From the NCBI RefSeq assembly GCF_007954425.1, contig NZ_CP042345.1, positions 620,001-684,000 on the forward strand: a stretch of 64,000 bases of DNA. Reading direction: 5' to 3'. Shown here piece after piece: positions 38,592 through 47,814 of the stretch (positions are counted from its first letter, which is position 1; each line of letters opens with the position of its first letter). This DNA comes from Novosphingobium ginsenosidimutans (lineage in GTDB: Bacteria; Pseudomonadota; Alphaproteobacteria; Sphingomonadales; Sphingomonadaceae). Position numbers and translations under genes: made by a program. The notes under the pieces are model-generated. The model searched no databases. It worked only from the letters and a program-made list of their open reading frames with translations, and was not told where the DNA came from.

Positions 38592-39269
38592 ATGTCGCAC
38601 CTAAGCGTCTCGCCACTCAGCCGGCTCAAGCTGGCGGTGGTACCCTTGCTGATGCTCGCGCTCAGCGCCTGTGCATCCAATTTCAACAGCCAGGTCACCC
38701 GCTTTGCCAGCCAGCTGCCGGCACCGCAGGGACAGACCTTTGCCATCGTTGCTGACGATCCGGCGCTGGCTGGCGGCCTGGAATTCTCGCAATATGCCCG
38801 CCTGGTCGAAGACCGGATGGGTGCGCTGGGCTATCGCCCGGCCCCGCCCGAGGCCGCCACGCTGCTGGTCCGGTTCGACTATGGCGTCGACAAGGGGCGT
38901 GAGCGGATCCGCCGCACCGCCGGGTTTGACGATCCGTTCTGGTCGCCCTGGTATGGCCCGCGCTTTGGTTATTATGGCCGCCGCGGTTTCTATCGTCCGA
39001 CCTCGGTCTGGGGCTATGGCTGGTATGACCCGTGGTTCGATGGCGGGGTGGAAAGTTACACCGTCTATACCAGCGGCATCAGCCTGAAGATCGATCGCAA
39101 GGCCGATGGCCAGCGCCTGTTCGAAGGCAAGGCCGAGGCTGCTTCGCTCTCGAATCGGCTCCAGTACCTGGTGCCGAACCTGGTCGAAGCGATGTTCACC
39201 GACTTTCCGGGCAATTCCGGGGAAACCGTCCGGATTTCGGTTGCACCGGAAAAGAATCGGCGTAACTAA
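38592..39269 (+). CDS. DUF4136 lipoprotein
   Basis: 225 residues from ATG at 38592. The lipobox LALSAC (about 19-24) marks a lipoprotein. The C-terminal two-thirds has the DUF4136 pattern, with LVRFDYGVDKGRERI, an aromatic-rich middle (WSPWYGPRFGYYGRRGFYRP) and a final SNRLQYLVPNLVEAMFTDFPG. Function unknown, probably in the envelope. CGGAG lies 13 bases before the ATG. Confidence 0.82.
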   Translation: MSHLSVSPLSRLKLAVVPLLMLALSACASNFNSQVTRFASQLPAPQGQTFAIVADDPALAGGLEFSQYARLVEDRMGALGYRPAPPEAATLLVRFDYGVDKGRERIRRTAGFDDPFWSPWYGPRFGYYGRRGFYRPTSVWGYGWYDPWFDGGVESYTVYTSGISLKIDRKADGQRLFEGKAEAASLSNRLQYLVPNLVEAMFTDFPGNSGETVRISVAPEKNRRN

Positions 39270-39287
39270 TATACCCAACACCGAGTG

Positions 39288-39317
39288 GGCGGGCCTGGAA
39301 ACGGGCCCGCCTTTTTT
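39288..39317 (+). terminator. Rho-independent terminator after the DUF4136 gene
   Basis: GGCGGGCC (39288-39295) pairs with GGCCCGCC (39304-39311) around an 8-base loop. TTTTTT follows (39312-39317). Confidence 0.92.
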
Positions 39318-39338
39318 GTGGCCGGTGATCGGCCTGCT

Positions 39339-39809
39339 TTAGCCTTTCAGGCTGACCACCCCGCCGGTCGAACCGAAGCCGCCCGCCCCTCGTGCGGTCT
39401 CATCAAGGCTGGTCACTTCCACCCAGCCGACTCGTGTGACCGGGGCCAGCACCAGCTGCGCCACGCGGTCACCGCGGCGGATTGCAAAGTCCTCGCTGCC
39501 GTGATTGATCAGGATGACCTTCAGCTCACCGCGATAGTCGCTGTCGATGGTACCGGGGGTGTTGGGCACGGTAATCCCATGCTTCAGCGCCAGCCCTGAA
39601 CGCGGCCTTACCTGGATTTCGAACCCCGCAGGAATGGCCATCGCCAGACCTGTCGCGACTGCATGGCGCGCACCGGGCGCAATCGTCACGTCCTCGGCCG
39701 AAACCACGTCCATCCCGGCTGCGCCGGCGGTGGCGTAGGCCGGCAGATCGAGACCTTCCCCGTGCGGCAAACGCATGACCGCAACCGGGACATCATCCAT
39801 TGAGGGCAT
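39339..39809 (-). CDS. dut: dUTP diphosphatase
   Basis: 156 residues, standard trimeric dUTPase. Motifs in order: [10 protein letters not shown] (1), [11 protein letters not shown] (2), [18 protein letters not shown] (3, with the catalytic Asp), [10 protein letters not shown] (4), and the C-terminal [10 protein letters not shown] (5). It hydrolyses dUTP to dUMP, keeping uracil out of DNA. The start at 39809 has GAGAG upstream. It overlaps the coaBC end by 17 bases, a common coaBC-dut arrangement. Confidence 0.95.
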   Translation of the reverse strand: MPSMDDVPVAVMRLPHGEGLDLPAYATAGAAGMDVVSAEDVTIAPGARHAVATGLAMAIPAGFEIQVRPRSGLALKHGITVPNTPGTIDSDYRGELKVILINHGSEDFAIRRGDRVAQLVLAPVTRVGWVEVTSLDETARGAGGFGSTGGVVSLKG

Positions 39810-41409
39810 CTGCAATTCTCTCGACAAGGGCAACCGCAACCTCGTCCTTGGGCAGTTCGGGCAAGTGGTCAACGCCCTTGGCTGAAACGATGTGGACGAG
39901 GTTCATATCGCCCCCCATCACGCTGCCCGAGACATCGTTGGCCACGATCCAGTCGGCACCCTTGCGCTTGCGCTTGTCCTTGGCGTGTTCCAGCACCTTC
40001 TCGGTCTCGGCGGCAAAGCCGACGACCAGCTTGGGCCGCTTGTCGCTTACCGAGACCATGGCCAGGATGTCCGGGTTCTCGGTTAGCCGCAGCGCCGGCG
40101 GGGCCGAACCGCGCTTCTTCATCTTTTCGGGTGCGTAGTCCTCGGTCCGCCAGTCGGCGACGGCAGCGACCATCACCGCGGCATCGGCCGGCAGCGCGCG
40201 GCGCACCGCATCGGCCATGTCGCGCGCCGTTTCGACATCGATGCGGTCAACTCCCGGCGGTGTGGGCAGGGCGACCGGGCCAGAGACCAGCGTCACGCGA
40301 GCGCCAGCGCGGGCGGCAGCGGCAGCAATGGCATAGCCCTGCTTGCCCGAGGAACGGTTGGCGATGTAGCGCACCGGATCGATCGGCTCATGCGTCGGTC
40401 CGGCAGTGACCAGGACGTGCTTGCCATAGAGCGGGCGATGCGCTGGATCTTCCTCGAAATCGGGCTGCCCGATGAGCGGATCGGCCCCCACCGCAGCATC
40501 AACCGGAGGGGCTGCTGGGGTATCGCCCTGCAGCGGCTCGGGCGGGACCTGGTTCATCACCAGATGGTTGATCGCCTCGGCGTCAGTCGGCGGGGCAGCG
40601 CGGGCTTTGCCCTTCTTGACCAGGATCGGACCAGCATCGCCGGGGACGGGATCCGGCAGCGGCACGAAGGGCGCCGGCCCGTCGAAGTCCGCATAGGGGA
40701 CCACGTCCTCAACCTCGGCATCCTCGGGCAGCAATTCGTCTTCGAACACGATCCGCGAGGTCGTGCTGCGCTGGATCAGGCTGCTCGACAGGCCGCCCAG
40801 GTCAGCCGCACCGGCCAGCGGGTCTTCCGGCTCCCAGGTCAGCTCGGGCACCGCACTGGGCAGCAATTCGAGTGAAAGTGTGTCGCAGATCGCGCGCATC
40901 ACCTCGATCGGTTCGGGCAGGCGTCCAGGCCCAAACTCGCCGCAGGCCATCGGGCCCTCGTCTGGCTCCATCACCGCGATGCCGCGTTCGCGCAGCGCAG
41001 CGATATTCGCCTGGGTCGCGGCGTGCTCCCACATCCGCACGTTCATCGCCGGAACGGCCATGACCGGCTTATCGGTCGCCAGCAGCAGGGTCGTCGCCAG
41101 ATCATCGGCGATACCGTGGGTCATCTTGGCAAGGAGGTCGGCCGTCGCCGGGCAGACCACAATCAGGTCAGCCTGGCGCGACAGCTGGATGTGCCCCATC
41201 TCGACCTCGTTCTTGAGGTCCCAGAGCGAGGTGTGGACCGGGTTCTCGCTCAGCGCGGCGAGCGTCATCGGCGTGACGAACTGCGCCCCGCCGCTCGTGA
41301 GGACGCAAGTCACCTCGCCGCCATGCTTGCGGATCAGCCGCACGAGCTCGCACGACTTGTAGGCGGCAATCCCGCCGCCAATCACCAGAAGGATACGTGG
41401 GCCAGTCAT
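39793..41409 (-). CDS. coaBC: Bifunctional CoaBC with a long linker
   Basis: 538 residues. The CoaC part (about 1-180) carries the ATG-proximal [11 protein letters not shown], the catalytic His at 73, PAMNVRMW (Asn) and [14 protein letters not shown] (Cys). The CoaB part (about 328-538) has [25 protein letters not shown]. Together they make phosphopantothenoylcysteine and decarboxylate it for coenzyme A. A typical CoaBC has about 400 residues; here about 140 acidic, Pro-rich residues (185-325) separate the two parts. ATG at 41409. Confidence 0.93.
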   Translation of the reverse strand: MTGPRILLVIGGGIAAYKSCELVRLIRKHGGEVTCVLTSGGAQFVTPMTLAALSENPVHTSLWDLKNEVEMGHIQLSRQADLIVVCPATADLLAKMTHGIADDLATTLLLATDKPVMAVPAMNVRMWEHAATQANIAALRERGIAVMEPDEGPMACGEFGPGRLPEPIEVMRAICDTLSLELLPSAVPELTWEPEDPLAGAADLGGLSSSLIQRSTTSRIVFEDELLPEDAEVEDVVPYADFDGPAPFVPLPDPVPGDAGPILVKKGKARAAPPTDAEAINHLVMNQVPPEPLQGDTPAAPPVDAAVGADPLIGQPDFEEDPAHRPLYGKHVLVTAGPTHEPIDPVRYIANRSSGKQGYAIAAAAARAGARVTLVSGPVALPTPPGVDRIDVETARDMADAVRRALPADAAVMVAAVADWRTEDYAPEKMKKRGSAPPALRLTENPDILAMVSVSDKRPKLVVGFAAETEKVLEHAKDKRKRKGADWIVANDVSGSVMGGDMNLVHIVSAKGVDHLPELPKDEVAVALVERIADALNG

Positions 41410-41515
41410 GGCCACCAGCTTGTGCAATGCCCCATCCCCTTGCGCAACAGGCTTTGCTTTCGGATTTCCGTGGGGCACAAAGGTTAAGATCGTCAAAACG
41501 GGGAAAGTTACCGCC

Positions 41516-41914
41516 ATGCGCCTGATCCTGACCGCCCTTTTATTCCTGTTCGGCCTGTTCAATCTGTTGCTGGGGATCGGCTTTTTCCTCGACCCGGTTG
41601 GCCTGGGGACGACGTTTAACCTTTCGCCGGTCGGAGTCGGAGGCCTGGCGGTGCTGCGCGCCGACCTGACCGCCTTCTTTTTGGTCGCTGGCGGGTGCCA
41701 GCTATGGGGCGGCTGGCGGCGCAATGGCGACTTGCTGCTGGTTCCCGCGCTGTTGATGGGCATCGCCTTCACCGGCCGCGCGGTCAGCCTGGCGCTCGAT
41801 GGCAGCTATCCGGGCTTTGCCACGCCGATGGCGGTGGAAGCCGTGCAGGTGGTGCTGGCGCTAGCCGCCTGGCGCGTACTGCCGCACCATCGCATTGCGG
41901 AAATCGCCAACTAG
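41516..41914 (+). CDS. Small four-helix membrane protein (DUF4345-like)
   Basis: 132 residues with about four hydrophobic segments, starting MRLILTALLFLFGLFNLLLGIGFF. The layout and the LRADLTAFFLVAGGCQLWG segment resemble DUF4345 proteins, but I could not confirm the family. GGGGAAAG lies 8 bases before the ATG. It converges with the next gene, overlapping its end by 4 bases. No function assigned. Confidence 0.62.
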   Translation: MRLILTALLFLFGLFNLLLGIGFFLDPVGLGTTFNLSPVGVGGLAVLRADLTAFFLVAGGCQLWGGWRRNGDLLLVPALLMGIAFTGRAVSLALDGSYPGFATPMAVEAVQVVLALAAWRVLPHHRIAEIAN

Positions 41915-42264
41915 GCCCGCAGCCAGAATACGAACCCCATCACGAGATAGGCGGCAAGAAAGGCCAAGCTATCGATCACCGTCCGCTGCCGCGGCGCGCC
42001 GTCGCGGAGCTGCGTCAGCCACAGCGCGGGGATAACAAATGCCAGCGCCAGCCCGCCCGACTGCATGAAGAACAGCTGGGGTTTGGCGGCGAGTTTCTCT
42101 GGCCCGATCCGGGCCAGCGCGTGGCCGAGCATCAGCGCGGAAAGCAGATTCAGCGGAACGGCCGCATAGAGCCATCCGGTGCGCGCCTGACCGAAAGCCA
42201 AGGCCAACACGCCGCTTGCCGCCAGGGCTGCCAGAATGACGCCCGGCCAGTCCATTGCACCCAT
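41911..42264 (-). CDS. Small membrane protein of unknown function
   Basis: 117 residues with about four hydrophobic segments (VILAALAASGVLALAFG, LYAAVPLNLLSALMLGHAL, GGLALAFVIPALWL, SLAFLAAYLVMGFVFWL). GGGAG is 9 bases before ATG at 42264. It follows the next upstream gene on its strand by 4 bases. Unrecognised family. Confidence 0.6.
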   Translation of the reverse strand: MGAMDWPGVILAALAASGVLALAFGQARTGWLYAAVPLNLLSALMLGHALARIGPEKLAAKPQLFFMQSGGLALAFVIPALWLTQLRDGAPRQRTVIDSLAFLAAYLVMGFVFWLRA

Positions 42265-42268
42265 CGCC

Positions 42269-42772
42269 TTACTCCCAGTCAAAGCGGGCCACATGGCCCA
42301 GCGGTGCCGCCATCCACTCGCCCGCAAAGGCGGTGATGTGTGATCGGATTGCCGCAACCTGCGCGGCGTTCAGCCCTGGCAGCGGCACGTGCGATGTATG
42401 GCAGGCCACTTCGGCCATGGCGATCAGGTCCGCCGCCGCGCCGCTGCCGCCGCTCCACTGGTCAGCCTCGAAGCATTCGACCAGCCGCTCGGCCTGAAGC
42501 AGTTCGACGATTGACGCATCCGGCACCGTGTTGCGCGATGCGCTGGCATGACCGGCTGCCTTGGCGATTCCGGCGATCTCTTCCGGGTGGCGACCGGCCT
42601 TAACCATGCCCCAGAAGGCGTCCTTCAGCCCCAGTTCGCGCTCAACGAAGACATGCACCGCGTCATGCGGAATGAAGCCCTTCTTGGGAAACGTCGTCTC
42701 CACGCGCCGCCCATCGGCATGCACAATCGCGATCCGGTCCTCGCTCAGCCCCTTGGTGATCGTGATCTCCAT
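42269..42772 (-). CDS. Uncharacterised soluble protein
   Basis: 167 residues, no signal peptide or membrane helix. The N-terminal part (MEITITKGLSEDRIAIVHADG) is beta-rich; a middle Asp/His-containing segment FIPHDAVHVFVERELG is the most conserved-looking. It does not match a family I can name. It is divergent from rimO and forms a short unit with the membrane gene after it. Confidence 0.6.
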   Translation of the reverse strand: MEITITKGLSEDRIAIVHADGRRVETTFPKKGFIPHDAVHVFVERELGLKDAFWGMVKAGRHPEEIAGIAKAAGHASASRNTVPDASIVELLQAERLVECFEADQWSGGSGAAADLIAMAEVACHTSHVPLPGLNAAQVAAIRSHITAFAGEWMAAPLGHVARFDWE

Positions 42773-42820
42773 CCGCTTTCCCTAGCACTTTCGGACAGTG
42801 CAGTGTAAGGGCCCGCCCCC

Positions 42821-44203
42821 ATGACAATCGAACTTCCCGACCAGAAGCGCGTGGGTATGGTCAGCCTTGGCTGCCCGAAGGCGCTGGTCGATTCCGAACG
42901 GATCCTTACCCGGCTGCGCGCCGATGGCTATGCAATGAGCCCCGACTATGCCGGGGCCGACGTCGTGCTGGTCAACACCTGCGGTTTCCTCGATTCCGCC
43001 AAGGAGGAGAGCCTGGCCGCGATTGGCGAGGCGATTGCCGAAAACGGCCGTGTCATCGTCACCGGCTGCATGGGCGAAGAGGCCGAAACAATCCGCGCCC
43101 GCTTCCCACAGGTTCTCGCCGTAACTGGCGCGCACCAGTACGAGGCGGTGGTCGAGGCGGTGCACGAAGCGGCACCGCCTTCGCAGGGTCCGTTCGTTGA
43201 CCTGATCCCCCAGCCGGACGTCAAGCTGACCCCGCGGCACTATAGCTACCTCAAGATTTCAGAGGGCTGCAATCACGCCTGCGCCTTCTGCATCATTCCC
43301 CAGCTGCGCGGGAAGCTGGCCAGCCGCCGGGTCGATGCCGTGCTGCGCGAGGCGGAGAAACTGGTTGCCGCCGGGACCAAGGAACTGCTGGTGATCAGCC
43401 AGGACACCTCGGCCTATGGCGTCGATATCCGGCACGAGAGCCGCATGTGGAAGGACCGCGAGGTTCGCGCCCATATGACCGACCTGGCCCGCGAACTGGG
43501 CCAGCTCCGCACGCCCGCCAATGTACCTGGGGGAGGCCAGGCACCGTGGGTGCGGCTGCACTATGTCTATCCCTATCCGCACGTCGATGCCGTAATCCCG
43601 CTGATGGCCGAAGGGCTGTTGACGCCGTACCTCGACATTCCGTTCCAGCACGCCAGCCCCAGCGTGTTGAAGGCGATGAAGCGCCCGGCGAACGAAGCCA
43701 AGGTGCTCGAACGCCTCAAGTCCTGGCGCGAGATCTGCCCCGACATCGCAGTCCGTTCGTCCTTCGTGGTCGGCTTCCCGGGCGAGACCGAGGCGGACTT
43801 CCAGTACCTCCTAGACTGGCTCGACGAGGCCCAGCTCGACCGGGTCGGGGCCTTCCGCTTTGAACCCGTCGCCGGCGCGGCCGCCAATGACCTGCCCGGC
43901 ACCGTGCCGGAAGCGGTCAAGGAAGAACGCTATGCCCGGATCATGGCAAAGACTGCCGCGATCAGCGCTGCCAAGCTCCAGGCCAAGATCGGCCGGACTC
44001 TGCCGGTGATCATCGACATGGTGGGTGAGCCTGACGAAGACGGTGATATCGGCGCAACCGGCCGGTCACAGGCCGATGCGCCCGAGATCGACGGCGCGGT
44101 CCACCTGCGTGAAGTGCCGGCCAGCCTGCAGCCCGGCGACATTGTCCAGGTCACCATCGAGGACGCCGACGAGCACGACCTGTTCGGCGCGATTGCGGGC
44201 TAG
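42821..44203 (+). CDS. rimO: Ribosomal protein S12 methylthiotransferase RimO
   Basis: 460 residues. A radical-SAM enzyme that adds a methylthio group to Asp of S12. N-terminal UPF0004 domain with [13 protein letters not shown] and VNTCGF holds one cluster's Cys residues. The radical-SAM core has [15 protein letters not shown] (CxxxCxxC). A C-terminal TRAM domain follows (about 395-460). The SLGCPK motif and the length separate RimO from MiaB. Confidence 0.95.
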   Translation: MTIELPDQKRVGMVSLGCPKALVDSERILTRLRADGYAMSPDYAGADVVLVNTCGFLDSAKEESLAAIGEAIAENGRVIVTGCMGEEAETIRARFPQVLAVTGAHQYEAVVEAVHEAAPPSQGPFVDLIPQPDVKLTPRHYSYLKISEGCNHACAFCIIPQLRGKLASRRVDAVLREAEKLVAAGTKELLVISQDTSAYGVDIRHESRMWKDREVRAHMTDLARELGQLRTPANVPGGGQAPWVRLHYVYPYPHVDAVIPLMAEGLLTPYLDIPFQHASPSVLKAMKRPANEAKVLERLKSWREICPDIAVRSSFVVGFPGETEADFQYLLDWLDEAQLDRVGAFRFEPVAGAAANDLPGTVPEAVKEERYARIMAKTAAISAAKLQAKIGRTLPVIIDMVGEPDEDGDIGATGRSQADAPEIDGAVHLREVPASLQPGDIVQVTIEDADEHDLFGAIAG

Positions 44204-44772
44204 GCCGTCAGCACGGCCGCAATGGCGCGGGCGGCATCCTGCATGATGGCACGCGGCTCAAGCTCTGGTTCGTCGAACACCAGCTCGATCGCGCAATAGC
44301 CCAGGTCCACCGCCAGCCGCGCCCGGCGTTCCAGCGCCGCGCGATCCTGATCGGGATCAGCGTCCAGCGCTCGCGCGACCAGGTCGGCGGTGAGCGCGCG
44401 GTGCGAGGCGAGCCGAACCTCGGCCAGTTGCGGCACGGCACGCAGCATCCGCATGATCCACGGTCCGCCCGGGCTGGCTTCGGTCAGCGCGACATGGGCC
44501 AGCAACACCTCCGCGATCTCGGCCTCGTCGGCCGCCGCGCCCAACCCGACCAGCGCGTTCTGCGCGACCATCAGCCGCTCGCCCAGCGCCGCCAGCAGCG
44601 CGTACTTGTCGGCAAAGTAGTGATAGAGCGTCGGCGGACTGACCCCGGCGCGCGCCGCGACCAGGTTGGTGCTGATCCGCTCCACCCCCACTTCTGCCAG
44701 CAGCTCACCTGCGGCATCGAGCAGCCGCTCGTATGTCACCAGTGCGCGCTGTTGCGTCGGTTTACGGATCAC
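44200..44772 (-). CDS. TetR-family regulator of the cytochrome/oxidoreductase cassette
   Basis: 190 residues. The helix-turn-helix is at about 12-60 ([45 protein letters not shown]). A C-terminal ligand-binding domain follows. It faces the cytochrome gene at 44838 across 65 bases that contain a 24-base palindrome. Its end overlaps the rimO stop on the other strand by 4 bases (shared CTAG). Confidence 0.87.
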   Translation of the reverse strand: MIRKPTQQRALVTYERLLDAAGELLAEVGVERISTNLVAARAGVSPPTLYHYFADKYALLAALGERLMVAQNALVGLGAAADEAEIAEVLLAHVALTEASPGGPWIMRMLRAVPQLAEVRLASHRALTADLVARALDADPDQDRAALERRARLAVDLGYCAIELVFDEPELEPRAIMQDAARAIAAVLTA

Positions 44773-44790
44773 TGCGCTGCCTCCTTGACA

Positions 44791-44814
44791 GAAATATAGC
44801 TATAGCTAGATTTC
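44791..44814. promoter_or_regulatory. Palindromic TetR-type operator within a TTGACA promoter
   Basis: GAAATATAGCTATAGCTAGATTTC is a 24-base palindrome with one mismatched pair. It follows TTGACA (44785-44790) and covers the spacer and TAGATT (44807-44812), so binding would block the promoter toward the cytochrome gene. It is probably the target of the adjacent TetR protein. Confidence 0.78.
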
Positions 44815-44837
44815 GTTCTGAAGGAAGGGGAGAATCG

Positions 44838-45179
44838 ATGCGCCGACTGCTTTTTGCACTGCCTTTGGCCCTGGCGGCTTGCGAGGCACCTCCTCAGCCG
44901 CTGACCCCCGAGCAAAGCGCCGCGCTGAAGCCCGCCGATGCTAGGCTGGCGGCGCTGTACGAAGGCTCGTGCAAGGCCTGCCACACGGTCGCGGATTCGG
45001 GCGCGCCGCTAACGGGCGACCGCACCCAGTGGGACGCCCGCTGGGCCAAGGGTGAGGATGTACTGCTGCAACACGCCCAGGTCGGGTTCGGAGCCATGCC
45101 GGCGGGCGGGCAGTGCTTTACCTGCACGCCGGCCGACCACGCCGCGCTGATCCGCTTCATGGCGGGGCGCACACAATGA
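44838..45179 (+). CDS. c5-like monohaem cytochrome c lipoprotein
   Basis: 113 residues. The lipobox LAAC at about residues 11-14 indicates a lipoprotein facing the periplasm. CKACH is the haem-binding motif, MPAGG supplies the likely Met ligand, and the following CFTC pair matches the disulfide of cytochrome c5. The gene has a GGAAGGGGAG site and is the first of a coupled three-gene run. It probably accepts electrons from the next protein. Confidence 0.85.
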   Translation: MRRLLFALPLALAACEAPPQPLTPEQSAALKPADARLAALYEGSCKACHTVADSGAPLTGDRTQWDARWAKGEDVLLQHAQVGFGAMPAGGQCFTCTPADHAALIRFMAGRTQ

Positions 45180-46573
45180 CGACTCGGCGCAAGGTCCTGC
45201 TGGGCGGCGCAGGCGTGCTGGCGCTCGGCGTAGGCGGCCTGGCCGGACGGCGGCTGTGGCTCGATCGCGAGCCTGCCGCCCTGCCCGCAACCGACGCACA
45301 AGGCCGCATGGTCTGGCAGAACTGGTCCGGGCTGGAGCATTCCTATCCAGCCCTGCGCGCCGCGCCCGCCAGCGATGCCGAACTCGCCGAACTGCTGCGC
45401 ACCGCGCCCGCCCCGATCCGCCCGGTCGGCGCCGGGCACAGCTTTACCGCGTTGGTTCCGACCGAAGGCACGCTACTCTCGCTGGACCGGATGACCGGCC
45501 TGGTCAGCCACGAAGCTGGCGCGATGACTGCAACCGTGCGGGCCGGGACGCGCCTTTCTGCGCTTGGTCCGGCGCTGGCCGCGATCGGGCAGGAGATGCC
45601 CAACCTGCCGGACATCAACAAGCAGACCATGGCGGGCGCAATGGCGACGGCAACGCACGGCACCGGCAAGGGCCTGACCGCGCTGCATGGCGAAGTTACA
45701 GCGCTGAAGCTGGTTACGCCCGCAGGCGAAGTGATCGAATGCAGCCGCGACAGCCGGCCAGAGCTGTTCCATTCCGCGCGCGTCGGGCTTGGCGCCTTCG
45801 GGGTGTTGACCGAGGTAACGCTTGCCAACAAGCCAATCACGCGCGTCCGCAAGGAAGTGCGGCTGGTCGATACCGATGCCCTGTTGCGGGACTGGCCGGC
45901 GCTCGCCGCGCGGCACCGCAATGCCGAGTTTCTGGTCCTGCCCTTTACCGGCAAATCGGCGCTGATCACCCATGATGTGACCGACGAGCCGGTCCGCCCG
46001 CGCGGGCCGGACCAGGACGCCGACACGCTGATGAGCCTCAAGACCCTGCGCGATGTCTTCGAGTTCACGCCGGGCCTGCGCAAGCAGCTGGCCAGCGCCG
46101 CGCTGGAGGACATTCCGCCCGAAATCGCCATCGACGAAGGCTGGAAGCTCCTTTCCAACGAACGCCCCGTGCGGTTCAAGGAAATGGAATACCACGTGCC
46201 GATCGATCAGCAGGTCGGCGCGCTCAAGGAAATCATCGCCCGGATCGAGCGCGACGCAACCGACGTATTCTTCCCGATCGAAGCGCGAATCATTGCGCCC
46301 GACGATGCCTGGCTTTCGCCCTTCTACCAGCGCGAAAGCGGATCGATTGCGGTCCACGCCTATTACAAGGAAGCGCATGACTGGATGGCGCGGCTGGTCG
46401 AGCCTGTGCTGCGCGAGGCAGGCGGGCGGCCGCACTGGGGCAAGCTCCATTCGCTCAGCGCGAAAGAGCTCACCGCACTTTACCCGCGATTTGCCGAGGC
46501 CAATGCGGTGCGCCGCAGCCTTGACCCGCAGGGACGGATGATGAACCCCTTCCTGCAGAAGATTTTCGGATGA
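45176..46573 (+). CDS. Tat-type FAD-binding lactone oxidase/dehydrogenase-like protein
   Basis: 465 residues. TTRRKVLLGGAGVLALGVGG is a twin-arginine-like leader. A VAO-type FAD domain follows, with PVGAGHSFTAL; the His of GAGHS is where ALO enzymes attach FAD. HGTGKGL is a further family block. The C-terminal ALO-type domain has HWGKLHSL. The family includes D-arabinono- and L-gulono-lactone oxidases and galactonolactone dehydrogenase, which reduces cytochrome c. Substrate unknown. Its ATG overlaps the cytochrome stop (ATGA), consistent with cytochrome as acceptor. Confidence 0.83.
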   Translation: MTTRRKVLLGGAGVLALGVGGLAGRRLWLDREPAALPATDAQGRMVWQNWSGLEHSYPALRAAPASDAELAELLRTAPAPIRPVGAGHSFTALVPTEGTLLSLDRMTGLVSHEAGAMTATVRAGTRLSALGPALAAIGQEMPNLPDINKQTMAGAMATATHGTGKGLTALHGEVTALKLVTPAGEVIECSRDSRPELFHSARVGLGAFGVLTEVTLANKPITRVRKEVRLVDTDALLRDWPALAARHRNAEFLVLPFTGKSALITHDVTDEPVRPRGPDQDADTLMSLKTLRDVFEFTPGLRKQLASAALEDIPPEIAIDEGWKLLSNERPVRFKEMEYHVPIDQQVGALKEIIARIERDATDVFFPIEARIIAPDDAWLSPFYQRESGSIAVHAYYKEAHDWMARLVEPVLREAGGRPHWGKLHSLSAKELTALYPRFAEANAVRRSLDPQGRMMNPFLQKIFG

Positions 46574-47814
46574 AGCGGCGCACGGTCCTGATCGGCTGTG
46601 CGGCCCTGGCTGGGGCGGGCCTGATCGCGCTGCGTCCGGCGGAAGGAGGCGGAATGCACGATGCCTATTTTGCGGGGCTGTCCGCCGCGCTGAAGCGCGC
46701 CGGGCTGATGCACCCGGTGCTGGTGATCGACCGGCAGCGCCTTTCCGCCAATATTGCGGCGATCCGCAGCCGGGTGACGGCGGGCAAGTTGCCCTTGCGG
46801 GTCGTCGCCAAGTCGCTGCCCTCGCCGGGCCTGCTCGGCGCGGTGATGGCGGGGATGGGCACCCAGCGGATGATGGTGTTCAGCGCCGAGATGCTGCTGC
46901 AACTGCTGCCGCTCCACCCTGAAGCCGACTACCTGATGGGCAAGCCGCTGCCGGCATCCGAATTCGCGCGGGTGATCGACAAGGGCGGAGCCGGGGCTGG
47001 TTCCAAGGTCCAGTGGCTGATCGACACGCCCGAGCGGCTCAAGGCCTATGGCGAAGTGGCCAAGGCGCGCGGCCTGAACTGGCGCGCCAGTCTGGAGATC
47101 GATGTAGGCCTGCATCGCGGCGGCTTCACCAATCCAGAGGCAGTCAAGGCGGCCGCGGCTTCGGCCGCCAGCCACGGCGCAACCATCGCCGGGCTGATGG
47201 GCTATGACCCGCATGTCCCTAAGATGCCCAGCCCCGATGGTGCCTTCGCCAGCGCGCAGGAAGTGTATCGCACGATGATCGCGGCACTGCGTGAAGCCGG
47301 GCTTGATCCCGCCAAACTGACGCTCAACACCGCCGGCAGCCCGACCTTCTCACGCCACTGCGCCGGGACCGTGGCGAACGAGGTTTCGGTCGGCTCGGCC
47401 TTCGTCAAGCCGGGGGACTTTGATTACGACGATCTGGGCGCGCTCCAACCCGCCGCCTTTATCGCCACGCCGGTAATCAAGGCCAGCGCCGATCAGAACC
47501 TGCCCGGGCTCTCGGCCATGTCCGGCCCGCTCCACTGGTGGGACCCGAATACCCAGCGCGGGTTCTTTATCCACGGCGGGCACTGGCTGGCCAAGCCGGT
47601 CTCCCCGCCGGGGCTTGAGTATTCCAAGCTATTCGGCCGCTCGTCCAATCAGGAACTGCTGACCGGATCGCGCAAGGTGGAGCTGAAGGTTGACGACCAC
47701 GTCTTCCTGCGCCCCGACCAGAGCGAGGCGCTGTTCCTGCAGTTCGGCGACATAGTGCTTTACGATGGCGGCGACATCAGCGGAACCTGGCCGACGCTGC
47801 CGATCAGCGCCTAG
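46570..47814 (+). CDS. Tat-type PLP enzyme, D-threonine aldolase/alanine racemase N-domain family
   Basis: 414 residues. MKRRTVLIGCAALAGAGLIAL looks like a twin-arginine or lipid-anchor leader. The alanine-racemase-like barrel follows, with VLVIDRQRLSANIAAIRSR and RVVAKSLPSPGLL, which carries the PLP lysine. The C-terminal part (from about 320) is of the DSD1 type. Homologues act on D-amino acids in the cytoplasm, so a leader is unusual. The ATG overlaps the previous stop (ATGA). It ends against pitA in a shared CTAG. Confidence 0.78.
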   Translation: MKRRTVLIGCAALAGAGLIALRPAEGGGMHDAYFAGLSAALKRAGLMHPVLVIDRQRLSANIAAIRSRVTAGKLPLRVVAKSLPSPGLLGAVMAGMGTQRMMVFSAEMLLQLLPLHPEADYLMGKPLPASEFARVIDKGGAGAGSKVQWLIDTPERLKAYGEVAKARGLNWRASLEIDVGLHRGGFTNPEAVKAAAASAASHGATIAGLMGYDPHVPKMPSPDGAFASAQEVYRTMIAALREAGLDPAKLTLNTAGSPTFSRHCAGTVANEVSVGSAFVKPGDFDYDDLGALQPAAFIATPVIKASADQNLPGLSAMSGPLHWWDPNTQRGFFIHGGHWLAKPVSPPGLEYSKLFGRSSNQELLTGSRKVELKVDDHVFLRPDQSEALFLQFGDIVLYDGGDISGTWPTLPISA

